Source: Geosiphon pyriformis (lineage: Eukaryota; Glomeromycota; Glomeromycetes; Archaeosporales; Geosiphonaceae). From it: a stretch of DNA of 20,138 nt. Below, one piece after another: positions 1 to 9,530 of the stretch. Both the position numbers and the translations under genes were made by a program. The stretch covers positions 4,201 to 24,338 of the forward strand of contig JAAOMT010000325.1 in the NCBI GenBank assembly GCA_016748015.1, given 5' to 3'. Each line of letters begins with the position of its first letter. Positions within the stretch are counted from its first letter, which is position 1. Under the pieces are notes generated by a model. It searched no databases. It saw nothing but the letters and a program-made list of their open reading frames with translations, and was not told where the DNA came from.

Positions 1-171
1 AATATAATAATAAATAAAATAAATTGACCTAAAAAGCTTGTTTTTGTAAATATATATGTAAATATTAAAAAAAAATATGAATGCCAACACCAAAAGGTAT
101 TTTGATTAATTCAAATCCAATTACATGTTTTTTAAAATAGAAAATTTTATAATAAACCACTTAAGCATTCA

Positions 172-1011
172 TTAATCCTGCATAGTTAAAAGACGACTTG
201 AATATGATGCACCGGGATGAACATTTATCATAGATTTAATTCTCTCATTACTTTTTACATTTTTTTTTATAAGCCTATCTGATTCTTCAAACTGCACCCT
301 CTCAAAACATTTATCTGTAGAGCTGCTATCATAAATTTCAATAAGTTGACACAACTCGAGACAAACTTCCAAAGCAGTAGGGCGATTCTTGGGATTAGCA
401 TTACAACACTTTTTAATAGTTCAGCGATAATAGGTAAAATAAAAAGGGAGGTAATATTTGGTCTTTTGTTATTTATAATATCATTTATAAGAAATCGGTC
501 ATGAGAAAAATTATGAAAGAGAAGGTTTCCAGTTGTCATTTCCCATAATAAAATCCCGAGACTATAGATATCACCAGACATTGTGAAATTTTCACCTTGG
601 ATAACTTCTGGTGGAATATATGGAATCACTCCAAATATCCCTTTTTTTTTACTAATTCTTTGTTTACAGGTTTACTCAATTCAAGGTTTCCAATAAGCAC
701 ACTAATATCATTGATTTGTAAAATGTTTCCCATGTGTAGGTCACAATGAACTATACCAGCAGAATGTATAGATCCAAGCTCACCAGCAATATTAAACACT
801 ATAATTTATTCCTCCAAGTAATAGTATGAAAATTCGATGATAAATATCTTCCCATATCTTCATGTTTGGCAAGACGCATCGCGAAACCGTAATCGATTGT
901 TTCAGGATTTTGTGTAATTCCTATTATTAAAGGGATATACATGATTATCATTGCTAATAACTCTTTGGACATTGATCTATTAAAAAGTGAATAAATAGAT
1001 TTGAATTTGAG
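172..1011 (-). pseudogene. Decayed protein kinase (tyrosine-kinase-like fungal family), C-lobe
   Basis: This is the remnant of a Ser/Thr or tyrosine-kinase-like domain of the kind hugely expanded in Glomeromycotina. Reading leftwards there is a hinge segment (GITQNPETIDYGFAMRLAK, about 860-920), then the catalytic loop HCDLHMGNIL (about 717-748), then PYIPPEV (about 610-628), then GDIYSLGILLWEM, and finally a tail with NPKNRP and SSRLL, ending at 172. Two frame changes break it. One lies at about 797-808, between a frame ending in TAG and a frame whose upstream part holds TAA. The other is a one-base change in the T5 run at 410-414. The usual DFG-type metal-binding site reads GNLE (about 680-691), so both the Asp and the Gly are gone. 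The glycine-rich loop and catalytic lysine are not recognisable; similarity fades at about 960-1011. An intron could explain one break but not the lost DFG. Certain as a kinase remnant; its exact left and right limits are uncertain. Confidence 0.88.
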
Positions 1012-1248
1012 ATTATGATTTTAATTACCTCATGAAAAACTCATCTTATGAATTTAAATATTAGAAAAAAACAAAATTGTACTTTTTAAGAAAAAACTGT
1101 TTATATTGGAGATCATGCTCAGATTTTATTTATCATCATTCAATTAGTATTGTATTCCATCAACAAATAACTTTATGTTATTCTGAACATATATATTAAA
1201 CTTAGCTCCATATAGGGTTTGAATTCTAGATAAAATTATCTGTTTAAG

Positions 1249-2765
1249 TGTTATGCTTTCCTTTTTAAGACATTTTGTTTTATTTAATTTTTAAACTCAA
1301 AACCTTGGTAATATCTAAAAACATTGAATATTATTAATAGAGGGCCAATTAAAACTTGAAAACAGAAAAAAGGTCACAAGATTAAAACATAAAAAATAAA
1401 TAATCTTTACATTTTATAGCACTTTTAGAAAGTAATATAAATTTTGCTATTAAAATAACTTGATTGTCTAAAATAACTTTCTAGACATAAGTTTTTTCTA
1501 GTTAAATTTTATTCAATACTTAATTTATAGCCAATATTTAAAAGTAAGAATATTTAAAACATAAGTTTGTAAAGAAATTTGTATTCATTTCCATTATATA
1601 CTTTCAAACAATAAAAATTCAATTTTTTAATTTTGAAAAGATACTTAAAGCTCATTTCTAATTACTCAATGAAAAGAATTAACAATCCGAATTTTTTAAA
1701 TATATATAATAATAATAATTTCTAAAGCAATTGATAATAACATATCATAAAAGTCAAATCTTAATGCTAAAAAAACTCTATTATTATTCAATTTTTAAAT
1801 TCAAAGTGCTCTGGAATTTGTAATTATTATCAAATAATTGGTTTTTTTTATGACAATTTTCATTGCTGATTTAAAATATTAATACACTTTGATAGTTTTC
1901 TGATATTTAAATTAGCAGATATTATTGTTGATTTCAATAACTGTAAGGTCACTTTTATTACTTATACTTAATCTTGTGAATTGCAATTTATAATTTATTA
2001 ACTATACTATACAGTCATATAATGATTCTGATTGGACTCTCAAATTTGCTTAAATATTAAATTCTAGGTGGCCTTTTTGGTTTATACTAGCTCAATTTTT
2101 CTCTTTTATTCATACTATGTTATACATTATTATTTGAAAATTTTCTATTTTGGAATAAATGAAAATAAAAACTTCATATATAAAAACATCGTATAAAGCC
2201 TTATTAGTATAATTGCCGCAAAAATCTATCAAATAAAGCAGTTAAAAAAATAATTGACAAAAAAAACTAAAACAGCAATGCATTGGCATATTTTGCAGCA
2301 TATTATAATGTAATTATTGTCTTGAAATTATTTTCAAAGAATTTATAGACATTATAAGAGTTAATGTTTATAATATGCAAAAACTCAATAACTACTCTTT
2401 TTGCAAGTTTTTAGTATTGAATTATGTAAATAAGCACATCTTAAACTCAGAAAAATAAATATTTCACAAGCAATTGATAATTTAGAATAGTTAAGTTTTT
2501 ATTTTTTTATTCGAATATAGATATAAATTATAAATTATATAAAGAATTGCAGATGGTTGCCTTTAATAATTTTACTTAAGGATAATTATATTCAATACTG
2601 TTGAGCTTTTCTTTTTTCTATTAGGTTTATTTTTTATTCCTAAAGAAAGAATTAGTTTAAACTAGAACTGAATTCAATATAAAAATTAAAATAGATAAAA
2701 TAGTATTCATCTGGCTTCAAAATAAGGTTATGTTTTATTATTTCTTTAATTTTGGGTATTATTAA
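1249..2765 (+). repeat. Dispersed direct repeat, copy 1 (about 1.5 kb)
   Basis: This stretch is collinear, in the same orientation, with 18660-20138. Shared landmarks in order include CTCAAAACCTTGGTAATAT near 1296 (CCCAAAACCTTGGTGATAT near 18704), AGGTGGCCTTTT with TTTATACTAGCTCAAT from 2066 (19445), and GGTTATGTTTTAT near 2726 (20096). The copies have point differences throughout and indels of about 20 bases (near 2005-2035 and 2225). No reading frame is conserved and no long ORF is present. The left boundary is sharp by eye: upstream of about 1249 the flanks no longer match. It begins about 240 bases upstream of the kinase remnant's amino-terminal side, but copy 2 has no kinase beside it, so the repeat is not simply part of that gene. 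Nature unknown; a non-autonomous transposable element or an old segmental duplication would both fit. Confidence 0.9.
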
Positions 2766-5365
2766 TATTAATTTCTATATTAATGTTAAGACTACTTAAC
2801 TCTAGTGAAATATTTTTAGTGGAAGCTGGACATTTTTGCTTTTACAGCTAAAAAAAGACACTAAGAAATATTTTTACTCTTGGTTAGCCAATATAAAGCT
2901 TAAAAAGATATTAAAAATAAGTATAAAAAAACAGCATATATGTAAATTTAAATTTTTTTAATAATTTTAAAAAGCAAGTAATTTGCTATATTTTAAAATT
3001 ATAACAGCTTATATATGTCTTTCACGAAAAGTAATATTATAAAAGTTATTTCTTAAAAAATAAATTTCAGGAATTTTCATCATTTTATATTTGGATTATA
3101 AAAGAGCCATTCATCATAAGATGTATTTTTATAGCTGTATTTTTTCTTCAAGCAATAGATATTCTAGAAGATTCAAAAAGTTTCAACACATTATTAAAAG
3201 ATATATTAATACTTATAATAAAACAGTCTAGTATTATGAACCTAAATTAAATTACCATAAACTTAAAATTATAGCTATACTTTTCTTGAATATAAAATAT
3301 GCAAAGTTTTCAAAGATTAATATCTTTTAGTTTATTTTACAAATTCTAAACTTAATTAAATTTTTTTCCAAATGAAAATTATTATTCTCTTTTGAAATTT
3401 ATTGTATTACACTACTTTAAAGTTAATTAAATACCAACTTTATTTTACAATTATTAGAAATATAAATTATTTAACTTAGAAATAACCAAATTTTGGATTT
3501 TACATAAGATGTAACTTATAAAAAATTTAGAAAAAGTATTTTAAATTAGTTGCAACTCTTCAGAAAATGGGTTTTAAAATCAAAAATATAAAGAAAAATA
3601 TTGCTGGTATGTTAACACAACAAAAAAGTTTACAAATAGTAAAAAATTTTAATTTTTACACAAAATTTACAACAAATTAAATACAAAAATTGGTCAATCT
3701 TATAATTATAACAATTTAATTTTTTTTTAGAAAAACAAAATTTTTCTAATTCTGCTAAAACAAGTTTAAAAGTTTAAACAATGAATACATACAAATTTTC
3801 ATTTTTCTTGAATTGGTTTTTTATTATTAAAAATTTGTAAAAAACCAGTTATTATTAAAACAGATATCAATAAAAAGTTTTTCATATTCTAAAGAAAATT
3901 TACTCTTAAACTAATTTTAAAACAAATTAATTTAAACCAATACTTTATTTTTTATACTAATAGATTTGATTATTATTTATTTCATAAAAAAGTAGCGATA
4001 AAAAAACATAGCTTATGTTAACAAAAGTTTTTTTTGATTAAAAAACTCATTAAAAATAAGTTATTTAATTTTAGTAAATACAATTATGAAATTCAATATT
4101 ATATAACTAACTATTAGAATGCCAATGCTTTTTTAAATTAAAAATTTAGTTATTAAAACAACCAACATAATTTTTAACAAACTGTATAAATTAAAATACA
4201 TTAAATTTTTGGCTAAAAACAACACTTTTCTAATTATATTTAACAGCAAAAAAAACATTTGCAAAAATTTGGAACCAATTATATCAATAAACTGAAAAAA
4301 TTTTAACTACTTTCAAGAAATTACATAATTTGAAAGACAAAATGTATTTTAAAACATATATAGATATTTTAGCTAATATTACCAAAAATATTTGTAAATA
4401 TTTGCTTTTTGAACTTGTAAAAATTTCAAATTTTAACCCAAAAACCAAATTCTTAAAAAATTGTAACCAATCTAAACTTTTCAATTCTAAAATTTAAAGA
4501 TCTAATGTTGAATTATTTTTAAGCCTATTAATTTATATTTTTTCAAAAGATATTTTCTTAATTGAATATTTAATTTTTAAAAAATAAGTAATTAGTTTTG
4601 TAATTCAATTATAAATAAAAAAGTTCTGAGTGTTAAAATTTAAAAAAACTAATTTTAACTGAATTGACAATTTATCAACTTTGAAGTTACAAGTTTATAA
4701 AAACAAAATTTCAAAAAGATTTTAGTTTTTGTAAATAATAATTTAGACAAAAATTCTGTTTTAGTATTTGTATTTATTTTAAATATTGAAACTTTTAAGC
4801 TATTAATTAAGTTTATTTAAATACATTTTTAAATAATATTTTGAGTTTTAGCTCTATTATTTTTGTAAAATTTCAATGAATTTTTTTAAAATAAATGTGA
4901 ATATAGACAAATAATTGAATAATTCATTCTAAATTTAATTTTAACTGATAATGCTAAATATTTTATAAAAGCGAAATTTTTTTAAAGATATTAACTTGTT
5001 ATTATTAGATTATTTTAAAAATATAGACCACACAATGTATTAAAATTTGTAATATTTGTCAAAAGAAATTTTGCAATATTTTTTGAACAAATTTTTAACA
5101 AAATTGAAATTATAATTTTTGGACTTTTAACAATCATTCTTAATAAAACAATATATAATTACTGTTACTATCTTTTGATAAAATAAAATAAAAATTATAA
5201 CAATATTCAATTAAAATATTATTTTAATTGTCGACTTTATTTTTGAAGATATTATTGTAAATTATTGATTGGCATATTAGGGTATTTTTAAAGTCTTTAA
5301 TTAAATTTTAAATATATTTAATTTGATTTTTGTTAAGAGTTTTTAATTAGATTTATATTGTTCTT
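2766..5365. other. AT-rich spacer, no gene seen
   Basis: Very AT-rich sequence full of short A and T runs. Stop codons are frequent in all six frames. The longest open stretch (minus, 4284-4484) consists almost only of F, L, I, K and S, as expected by chance at this composition. I see no RNA gene, no clear terminal repeats and no recognisable coding remnant. Confidence 0.7.
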
Positions 5366-5655
5366 AATTATTTTTTGTTATTTGTTAGCATGTTACTTTG
5401 ATTTATAATAATAATAATAATATTTAATTATATTTGTAAACAGTTATAAATTAGATTATAATAAGATAAAAATTAAATATATATTTAAATAACTAATAAT
5501 TAGATAATTTATTTAATTATATTTGTAAACAATTATAAATTAGATTATAATAAGATAAAAATTAAATATATATTTAAATAACTAATAATTAGATAATTAA
5601 TACAAAATAATAATAATATAAATCAAAGTAATATGTTAAAAAATAAAATAACTAA
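5366..5655. repeat. Inverted-repeat element (MITE-like) enclosing a tandem duplication
   Basis: A left arm ending near 5418 and a right arm starting near 5605 are imperfect reverse complements. The core TTACTTTGATTTAT at 5393-5406 matches the reverse complement of 5618-5631 exactly. Outward similarity (TTATTT, TTCTTAATTATTTT against TCTTTAGTTATTTT) continues for about 30-40 bases, with indels. Inward the arms run into ATAATAATA tracts. The interior is almost wholly filled by two 89-bp units. The size (about 290 bp), AT content and dyad symmetry fit a miniature inverted-repeat element or a large hairpin. No target-site duplication is clear and no transposase is present. Confidence 0.6.
5421..5598. 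repeat. Tandem duplication, two 89-bp units
   Basis: Positions 5421-5509 and 5510-5598 are identical except for one base (G at 5443, A at 5532). Each unit carries a perfect 16-nt palindrome, TTAAATATATATTTAA (5473-5488 and 5562-5577). Near-identity in such AT-rich sequence points to a recent duplication. It sits inside the inverted-repeat element. Confidence 0.95.
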
Positions 5656-5736
5656 AGACATATAAAGTTAAGTAAAGTTTAATTAAGAAATATATTTAAT
5701 ATATAAGTAATTGAATTATTGTAATTCATTTTAAAA

Positions 5737-6039
5737 TTACAACTGTTAGTTACAACAGACATCCCAAAATCAATGATATGAATTTCACCTTTTTCATTAG
5801 TCAAGATATTCTCTTGTCAGTTATCATGTGAAGAATATTATAACTATGAATAGCCTTTAAGGCCTCCAAAGCTCTATACTTTTGGTTACAATTTACCTTA
5901 TGGTGCTTCAAAGTAGTACCAACAACAGTTACACCCATAAAATAGCCCATCCCGTATCCATAATAAACGTGACCAATTGGAGAATATATATTCCTTGAAT
6001 TTTGACAAGATTTTTGTATATTTCAATTTCTTTTCTTAT
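5737..6039 (-). pseudogene. Decayed kinase-like gene, second family
   Basis: A fragment of a fungal protein-kinase-like fold, distinct from the remnant at the left edge. Reading leftwards it shows RKEIEIYKNLVKIQGIYILQL (about 5970-6039), then YGYGMGYFMGVTVVGTTL, then an HHKVN to YRALEALKAIHSYNILH helix and catalytic-loop start, then ILTNEKGEIHIIDFGMS (about 5757-5812). This order (EIxIYxxLxxLQG, GxxxVGTxL, ALxAIHxxxILH, ENILxNEKGExxxIDFGM) matches the compact kinase-like proteins common in mushrooms and AM fungi. It is dead: the frame changes between the first and second blocks (about 5955-5972) and again just after the catalytic-loop His (about 5805-5830). The HxD motif reads HMIT, and TAA at 6040-6042 precedes the first block. 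DFG survives. The remnant ends close to the inverted-repeat element. Confidence 0.8.
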
Positions 6040-6547
6040 TTATACGCGCCTTCTCACTTCCTATGCATAACGCAATCCAGCCTTCGTATCCAAATAAGGG
6101 AACCGTGGGATATTATTCAACAACTAATAATAAACTACGGAATCGAAGGGAATTAACTATCTTTAGTTTAAATAGGGCGACTCCGATTTAGTGTTTTGAC
6201 TAGTCGATGGGTCGTCACTTTATTTATCCTAACTAATTAAACAATAAAATCTCGTTTTCAAATAATTAATTACAGACTCGCTTTGTGCTTATTCAGCGTA
6301 CTTGCTCTCAGGTAATGCTTTTACAGCCTGGTAGCCGTTTATTTTTCCTTTCAACACTTAATAAGGTTTAAGGAGTTACCTGGCAGGTAATTAATCATAA
6401 TCGACGATGATAGAAATATAAGAGTTCAAAAGATCGTTTCTTATTTAGTATAAGGGATTCGTGGATATATTTATCCCATTTTATTTGTTTTCAATAATCA
6501 ACACATCGAACATTCGAACATGTCGTTTGGATGATGGGATATTGTCT

Positions 6548-6556
6548 CTTTATATA
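6548..6556 (-). promoter_or_regulatory. Candidate TATA box (minus strand)
   Basis: On the minus strand the bases read TATATAAAG, a near-perfect eukaryotic TATA element in a locally GC-richer setting. Transcription from it would run left towards the kinase remnant at 5737-6039, about 500 bases away. The first downstream ATGs open only very short frames, so it may be the orphaned promoter of that dead gene. Confidence 0.4.
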
Positions 6557-6570
6557 GCTTTTGGGCCGTG

Positions 6571-6613
6571 GGCAGAAAATCGGGAACGCTAGCGTGGCAG
6601 AAATTTAGGAACG
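6571..6613. repeat. Short tandem motif GGCAGAAA..GGAACG
   Basis: Two 18-nt copies (6571-6588 and 6596-6613, period 25) share GGCAGAAA and GGAACG with three internal differences. They sit just downstream (plus sense) of the TATA box and between the two CCTGGCAGG palindromes. Possibly a promoter-proximal factor site; no function can be assigned. Confidence 0.5.
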
Positions 6614-6756
6614 TTTAACTAAATTAATTATCGGTTGATTCAGCGTGTCAGATTTTGCACCATACTATTATGGGCTGTATGACCTGGCAGGTAAATAATC
6701 CAACGCACGTGGATAATATAGAGAGTGTGCATTAAGCCATTCTCATCCCTTGAGAC

Positions 6757-7249
6757 ATGCCGGCATCAAATTTTAACGATTTCTTTGACAAAACAAATAT
6801 TTCTGAATGGTCATGTGAAAACGTTGTTAAGTGCTACCGGGAGCATGTTTCGCAACATGAAAATCTCAAAAAAATTCTTTATGATATAAATGTTGAGCTC
6901 AAACGGATTACACAAAATGACTGATGACTCACGTGGAGAAATGGCGCAGCATATAATTGATAACTGGAAGGTATGCTTGTGAACTTGTAATACTGGATAA
7001 AGTCTCGTTTTTATGAGACTAGAGGAGGCAATCGAGACATGACCAAGCTGGGACACGCAAAGTCGACAGGTCATGAACGCAAAGTTCGACACCTCCTCTC
7101 AACCAAAGGGAATCCAAACCGGGCCTTATTAATTTTTGAGAGCTATACTAATTTCATCTTTTTGCTAGGACTGGACTAGTAGTATAAAAAATCAAGCCAG
7201 AACGACAAAGATTATTCAAAAATCCATTATTGAACGTAATGCCCTTGTG
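6757..7249 (+). pseudogene. Unrecognised plus-strand gene, broken or multiply spliced
   Basis: Coding-like sequence spreads over several frames. A 55-codon frame starts with ATG at 6757 (MPASNFNDFFDKTNISEW...) and ends at TGA 6922-6924. An overlapping frame from 6917 reads MTDDSRGEMAQHIIDNWK and stops at 6980. A frame open from 6991 to 7176 reads FYETRGGNRDMTKLGHAK and GHERKVRHLLSTKGNPNRAL. A further open piece, 7169-7249, is bounded by TTTTTGCTAG (acceptor-like) and GTATGC (donor-like) and encodes IIQKSIIERNALV. Residue use (charged, with G, H, P and W) is unlike the AT-driven noise elsewhere. I could not join the frames with consistent intron phases, so decay is likelier than splicing. A 93-codon minus-strand frame across 6811-7092 looks like a shadow. 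Function unknown. Confidence 0.4.
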
Positions 7250-7344
7250 GTATGCTATCTTTAGCCTTGTTCTTATGATGAAGACATACAGAATTATAGA
7301 ATTTATTTCTTTGCTCTTATCTAACGGGGAAACACTAAGCTGAG

Positions 7345-7538
7345 GAAGCCTCTCCAATCATTCCTTCTCCTAATCGTCGAGATCATACCTAACATGAACA
7401 GGACAAGCCACGGACACCGGAAAATAAGGAAAGAGAACCTTCAAGCGGGATGGTACTCTGGAAAAAAAAGAAGGTTCGCTATACTGAATCTTCATGCTTA
7501 TGCTTCTATTTTTCTTGGTTCATCATGTATTGGTGTTA
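7345..7538 (+). pseudogene. Possible 3' coding part of the same unrecognised gene
   Basis: In one plus frame the sequence reads EASPIIPSPNRRDHT, then a TAA (7390-7392), then HEQDKPRTPENKEREPSSGM followed by WKKKKVRYTE, ending at TAG near 7538. The proline-, serine- and charge-rich composition resembles a disordered region and differs from AT-rich noise. The ATG-started frame at 7394-7576 overlaps it and looks less like protein. A CTAAC branch-point-like site at 7320-7324 and AG dinucleotides just before 7345 could form a 3' splice site for the exon ending at 7249. Tentative. Confidence 0.25.
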
Positions 7539-7576
7539 GTGTTCGTTTATTAATTATAATTTTCCTTTCTTCTTGA

Positions 7577-8608
7577 TATATTTCATAAGTGATTTTTTCT
7601 TTATCTAGATATTTCTCAAAAATTTTGGTATTTTAAAAACTTATGGAACAATTTTTTCTCCTTGAGCTTTCATTAGAATGCATCTAATTGTGCTGTAATT
7701 TTTGGGTTCTATAGTGGATTTGGTGTAAATTAGTTTCATATTATATTTTTATATATATATAGATAGGCCTATATTTGAGTAAAAACGTTTATATTATTAA
7801 TATTAATATGTATTAAAAAATTAGTCCATAAATTCAGACATGAGCCACAGTGTGCCACTTAATACTAAATCAAAGCTAAAAAAAAACAGTCACCCTAGCC
7901 AATTTTTCACCACACTAGCTCACATAACAAAATGTTCACTTTAGTTACACTGACAACAAGAGAGATATATATAAATACAGTTTGGGGATCAAAATAGGTT
8001 ATTATTTGTCCGAACTAATTTCCGTATTCCGAGGAATTTACATTTGAATTTAAGCCATATATAATAAATTTAATAAAACCTATCTATGGAGAAAAACCCT
8101 GAATCCACAAGGGACAAATTTTTAATCAATTAATAGAAAATTTTTTATCTTGAAATAGGATGAATCTCTAGTTAAAAAAAAAGAAAAAACTAACCTCTTA
8201 GTTTGTTCAATATTTAAAGTATTTGGAATATTTTTTGTCATAATTTAACCCAATGAACTTGAAAAATTTAAGTTAAACCTCTTTAATTTGGCATTAACTA
8301 TAATCTAATATTTTTCTAATCAAAACCTGGAGCAGGTTCAAGAACTAAATGAAAATTTTCATTCTTAAAATCTTATGGTAAAAATGATCTAAATAAATAA
8401 GTTTAAAATTCGGTATATGTTTTTCCAAAAATTAAAACTATCTTCATTTATTTTGCGATGAGACTTAAATAATTAATAGTCAGAATTGCGTAAACAATAG
8501 TATTCTTCTTTATTTATATTTACGTCAATTCAGTTGAAATTCCAAGTTGTAGATAGGATTATTTTAAAATATGTTTAAGAATTGTTTTTAACCGATGAAC
8601 ATCACTGA
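7577..8608. other. AT-rich intergenic region, little recognisable
   Basis: No convincing coding frame on either strand. A TATATATAAAT element at 7966-7976 (plus) could act as a TATA box, but no ORF follows closely. A short (TA)n tract lies near 7750-7762. Nothing else could be supported. Confidence 0.5.
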
Positions 8609-8847
8609 GTAAACTTTTCAATAAGTTTAAGCAAAATTCTTTGTAGGCATGGTTATGAATATTATCAGTTCGATTCAGCACACCTGATTTTCAATGCTGA
8701 TCATTTTCAATTTTCTAAAGTTAATCCGGAAATCGGCGAACATTTATATTTTTGTATTTCTATGCTTTGGAAACAATATATCGTTACTTAAATTCCGAAT
8801 TAGATTTGTTGTCACTCGAAATTAATAACTATTCCGATCAAATTTAG
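8609..8847 (+). pseudogene. Coding-like remnant, one frameshift (function unknown)
   Basis: A frame open for 60 codons (8609-8788, no start Met) contains RHGYEYYQFDSAHLIFNADH and then NPEIGEHLYFCISMLW. A second frame takes over at about 8770, reading ETIYRYLNSELDLLSLEINN and ending at TAG 8845-8847. The use of D, E, H, G, Q and Y is unusual for chance frames in this sequence. A minus-strand frame over 8562-8694 is also open and contains AYKEFCLNLLKSLLSDVHRL, so the coding strand is not certain. No family recognised. Confidence 0.3.
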
Positions 8848-8969
8848 AAAACATTTTTTGTACTTTTGTTTCTTGTAAATGCCTCTTTTTTATGACAAAA
8901 TATTAATAATTTCTAGAAAATATCAAAAATTTGGCGGTTTGAAGTTCCGCGTAAACTAAAAATATATAT

Positions 8970-9287
8970 TTATAAAATATTTGCATGAATATAATTCTTT
9001 TTATTGTTCGCAATAAAACGTCTTAAGATATCAAACACGTAGTCATGAGAATATTTTGTTTCACCGGACCTTTTGATTTGTTTCAATTTGTCTTTTATAC
9101 TTTTGCCTTTTTTCTCATTAGCTTGATTGACTTATTGGTGAAACAAACAAAAAAAAGATTCCAAATTACTAAAAACTTCATCACTGATAAAATGATCCGC
9201 CATCATGGACCTAAAGGAGTATGATAACAAATAAAGTAGTTCTAAATAGAATATGATTTTTGAATCAAAAGCCGAAAAAAAAAACAT
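8970..9287 (-). pseudogene. Small protein gene interrupted by a single stop (function unknown)
   Basis: From ATG at 9287 (in-frame ATGs also at 9206 and 9203) one minus-strand frame is open to TAA at 8970-8972, 106 codons including the end, apart from a single TAA at 9132-9134. Before the stop it reads ADHFISDEVFSNLESF; after it ANEKKGKSIKDKLKQIKRSG and then YSHDYVFDILRRFIANNKK. The second part is a lysine-rich likely helical segment. The stop lies just after an eight-base homopolymer. Alternatives are a short spliced intron covering the TAA (no good donor seen) or a sequencing or indel error in that run. Its start side faces gene A, so the two would be head to head about 240 bases apart. No domain recognised. 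Confidence 0.4.
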
Positions 9288-9530
9288 TTATAACGCTTAG
9301 CCTTCAGTCTCCGTAAACAAGCTTATTATTTCAATTTATTTTTAACAAACGCACAAATAATAGGAAAAGTTTACTGACAGGTTTGAAGAGTGTCTAGATT
9401 TTTAGACTTAGTTACCGTGTTTCGTCCTTTTTTTATCAAATAAATAAATTCTAAAAAGACAAAGTAAAGAGCCAGCGACTGCTTATTTCGCATCAATTGC
9501 TGTATCAGATATTTTGAAAATATAGTTTTA

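Larger units (their letters stand above)
6376..6694. repeat. Pair of palindromic CCTGGCAGG sites 304 bp apart
   Basis: TTACCTGGCAGGTAA at 6376-6390 is a 15-nt palindrome, broken only at its centre base. It recurs as TGACCTGGCAGGTAA at 6680-6694. In both copies TAATC or AATAATC follows. No other example was noticed in the window. They could be binding sites for a dimeric factor, or ends of a small mobile element; nothing in the sequence decides between these. Confidence 0.55.
6040..6756. other. GC-richer intergenic segment
   Basis: Base composition changes visibly at about 6040: CG dinucleotides and GC-rich words (GCGCGCC-like, CGTGGCAG, CGGGAACG) appear after 5 kb of almost pure A/T. No long ORF is present on either strand. 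It contains a minus-strand TATA box, two copies of a CCTGGCAGG palindrome and a short tandem motif, listed separately. It lies between the second kinase remnant (minus, to the left) and the unrecognised plus-strand gene (to the right), so it may have been a divergent promoter region; this is inference. Confidence 0.5.

Noticed and set aside
172-372. 66-codon minus-strand ORF as an independent small gene
   Set aside because: It is the C-terminal tail of the kinase remnant, displaced by a one-base shift at 410-414.
4284-4484. 66-codon minus-strand ORF in the AT-rich spacer
   Set aside because: Composition is F/L/I/K/S-dominated as expected by chance, with no homologous motif and no splice context.
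7394-7576. 60-codon plus-strand ORF
   Set aside because: The overlapping frame (KPRTPENKERE) is more protein-like; this one is probably a shadow.
8668-8676. GTTCGATTC, like a tRNA B box
   Set aside because: No A box at the right distance and no acceptor-stem or anticodon-arm pairing around it; it lies within a coding-like frame.
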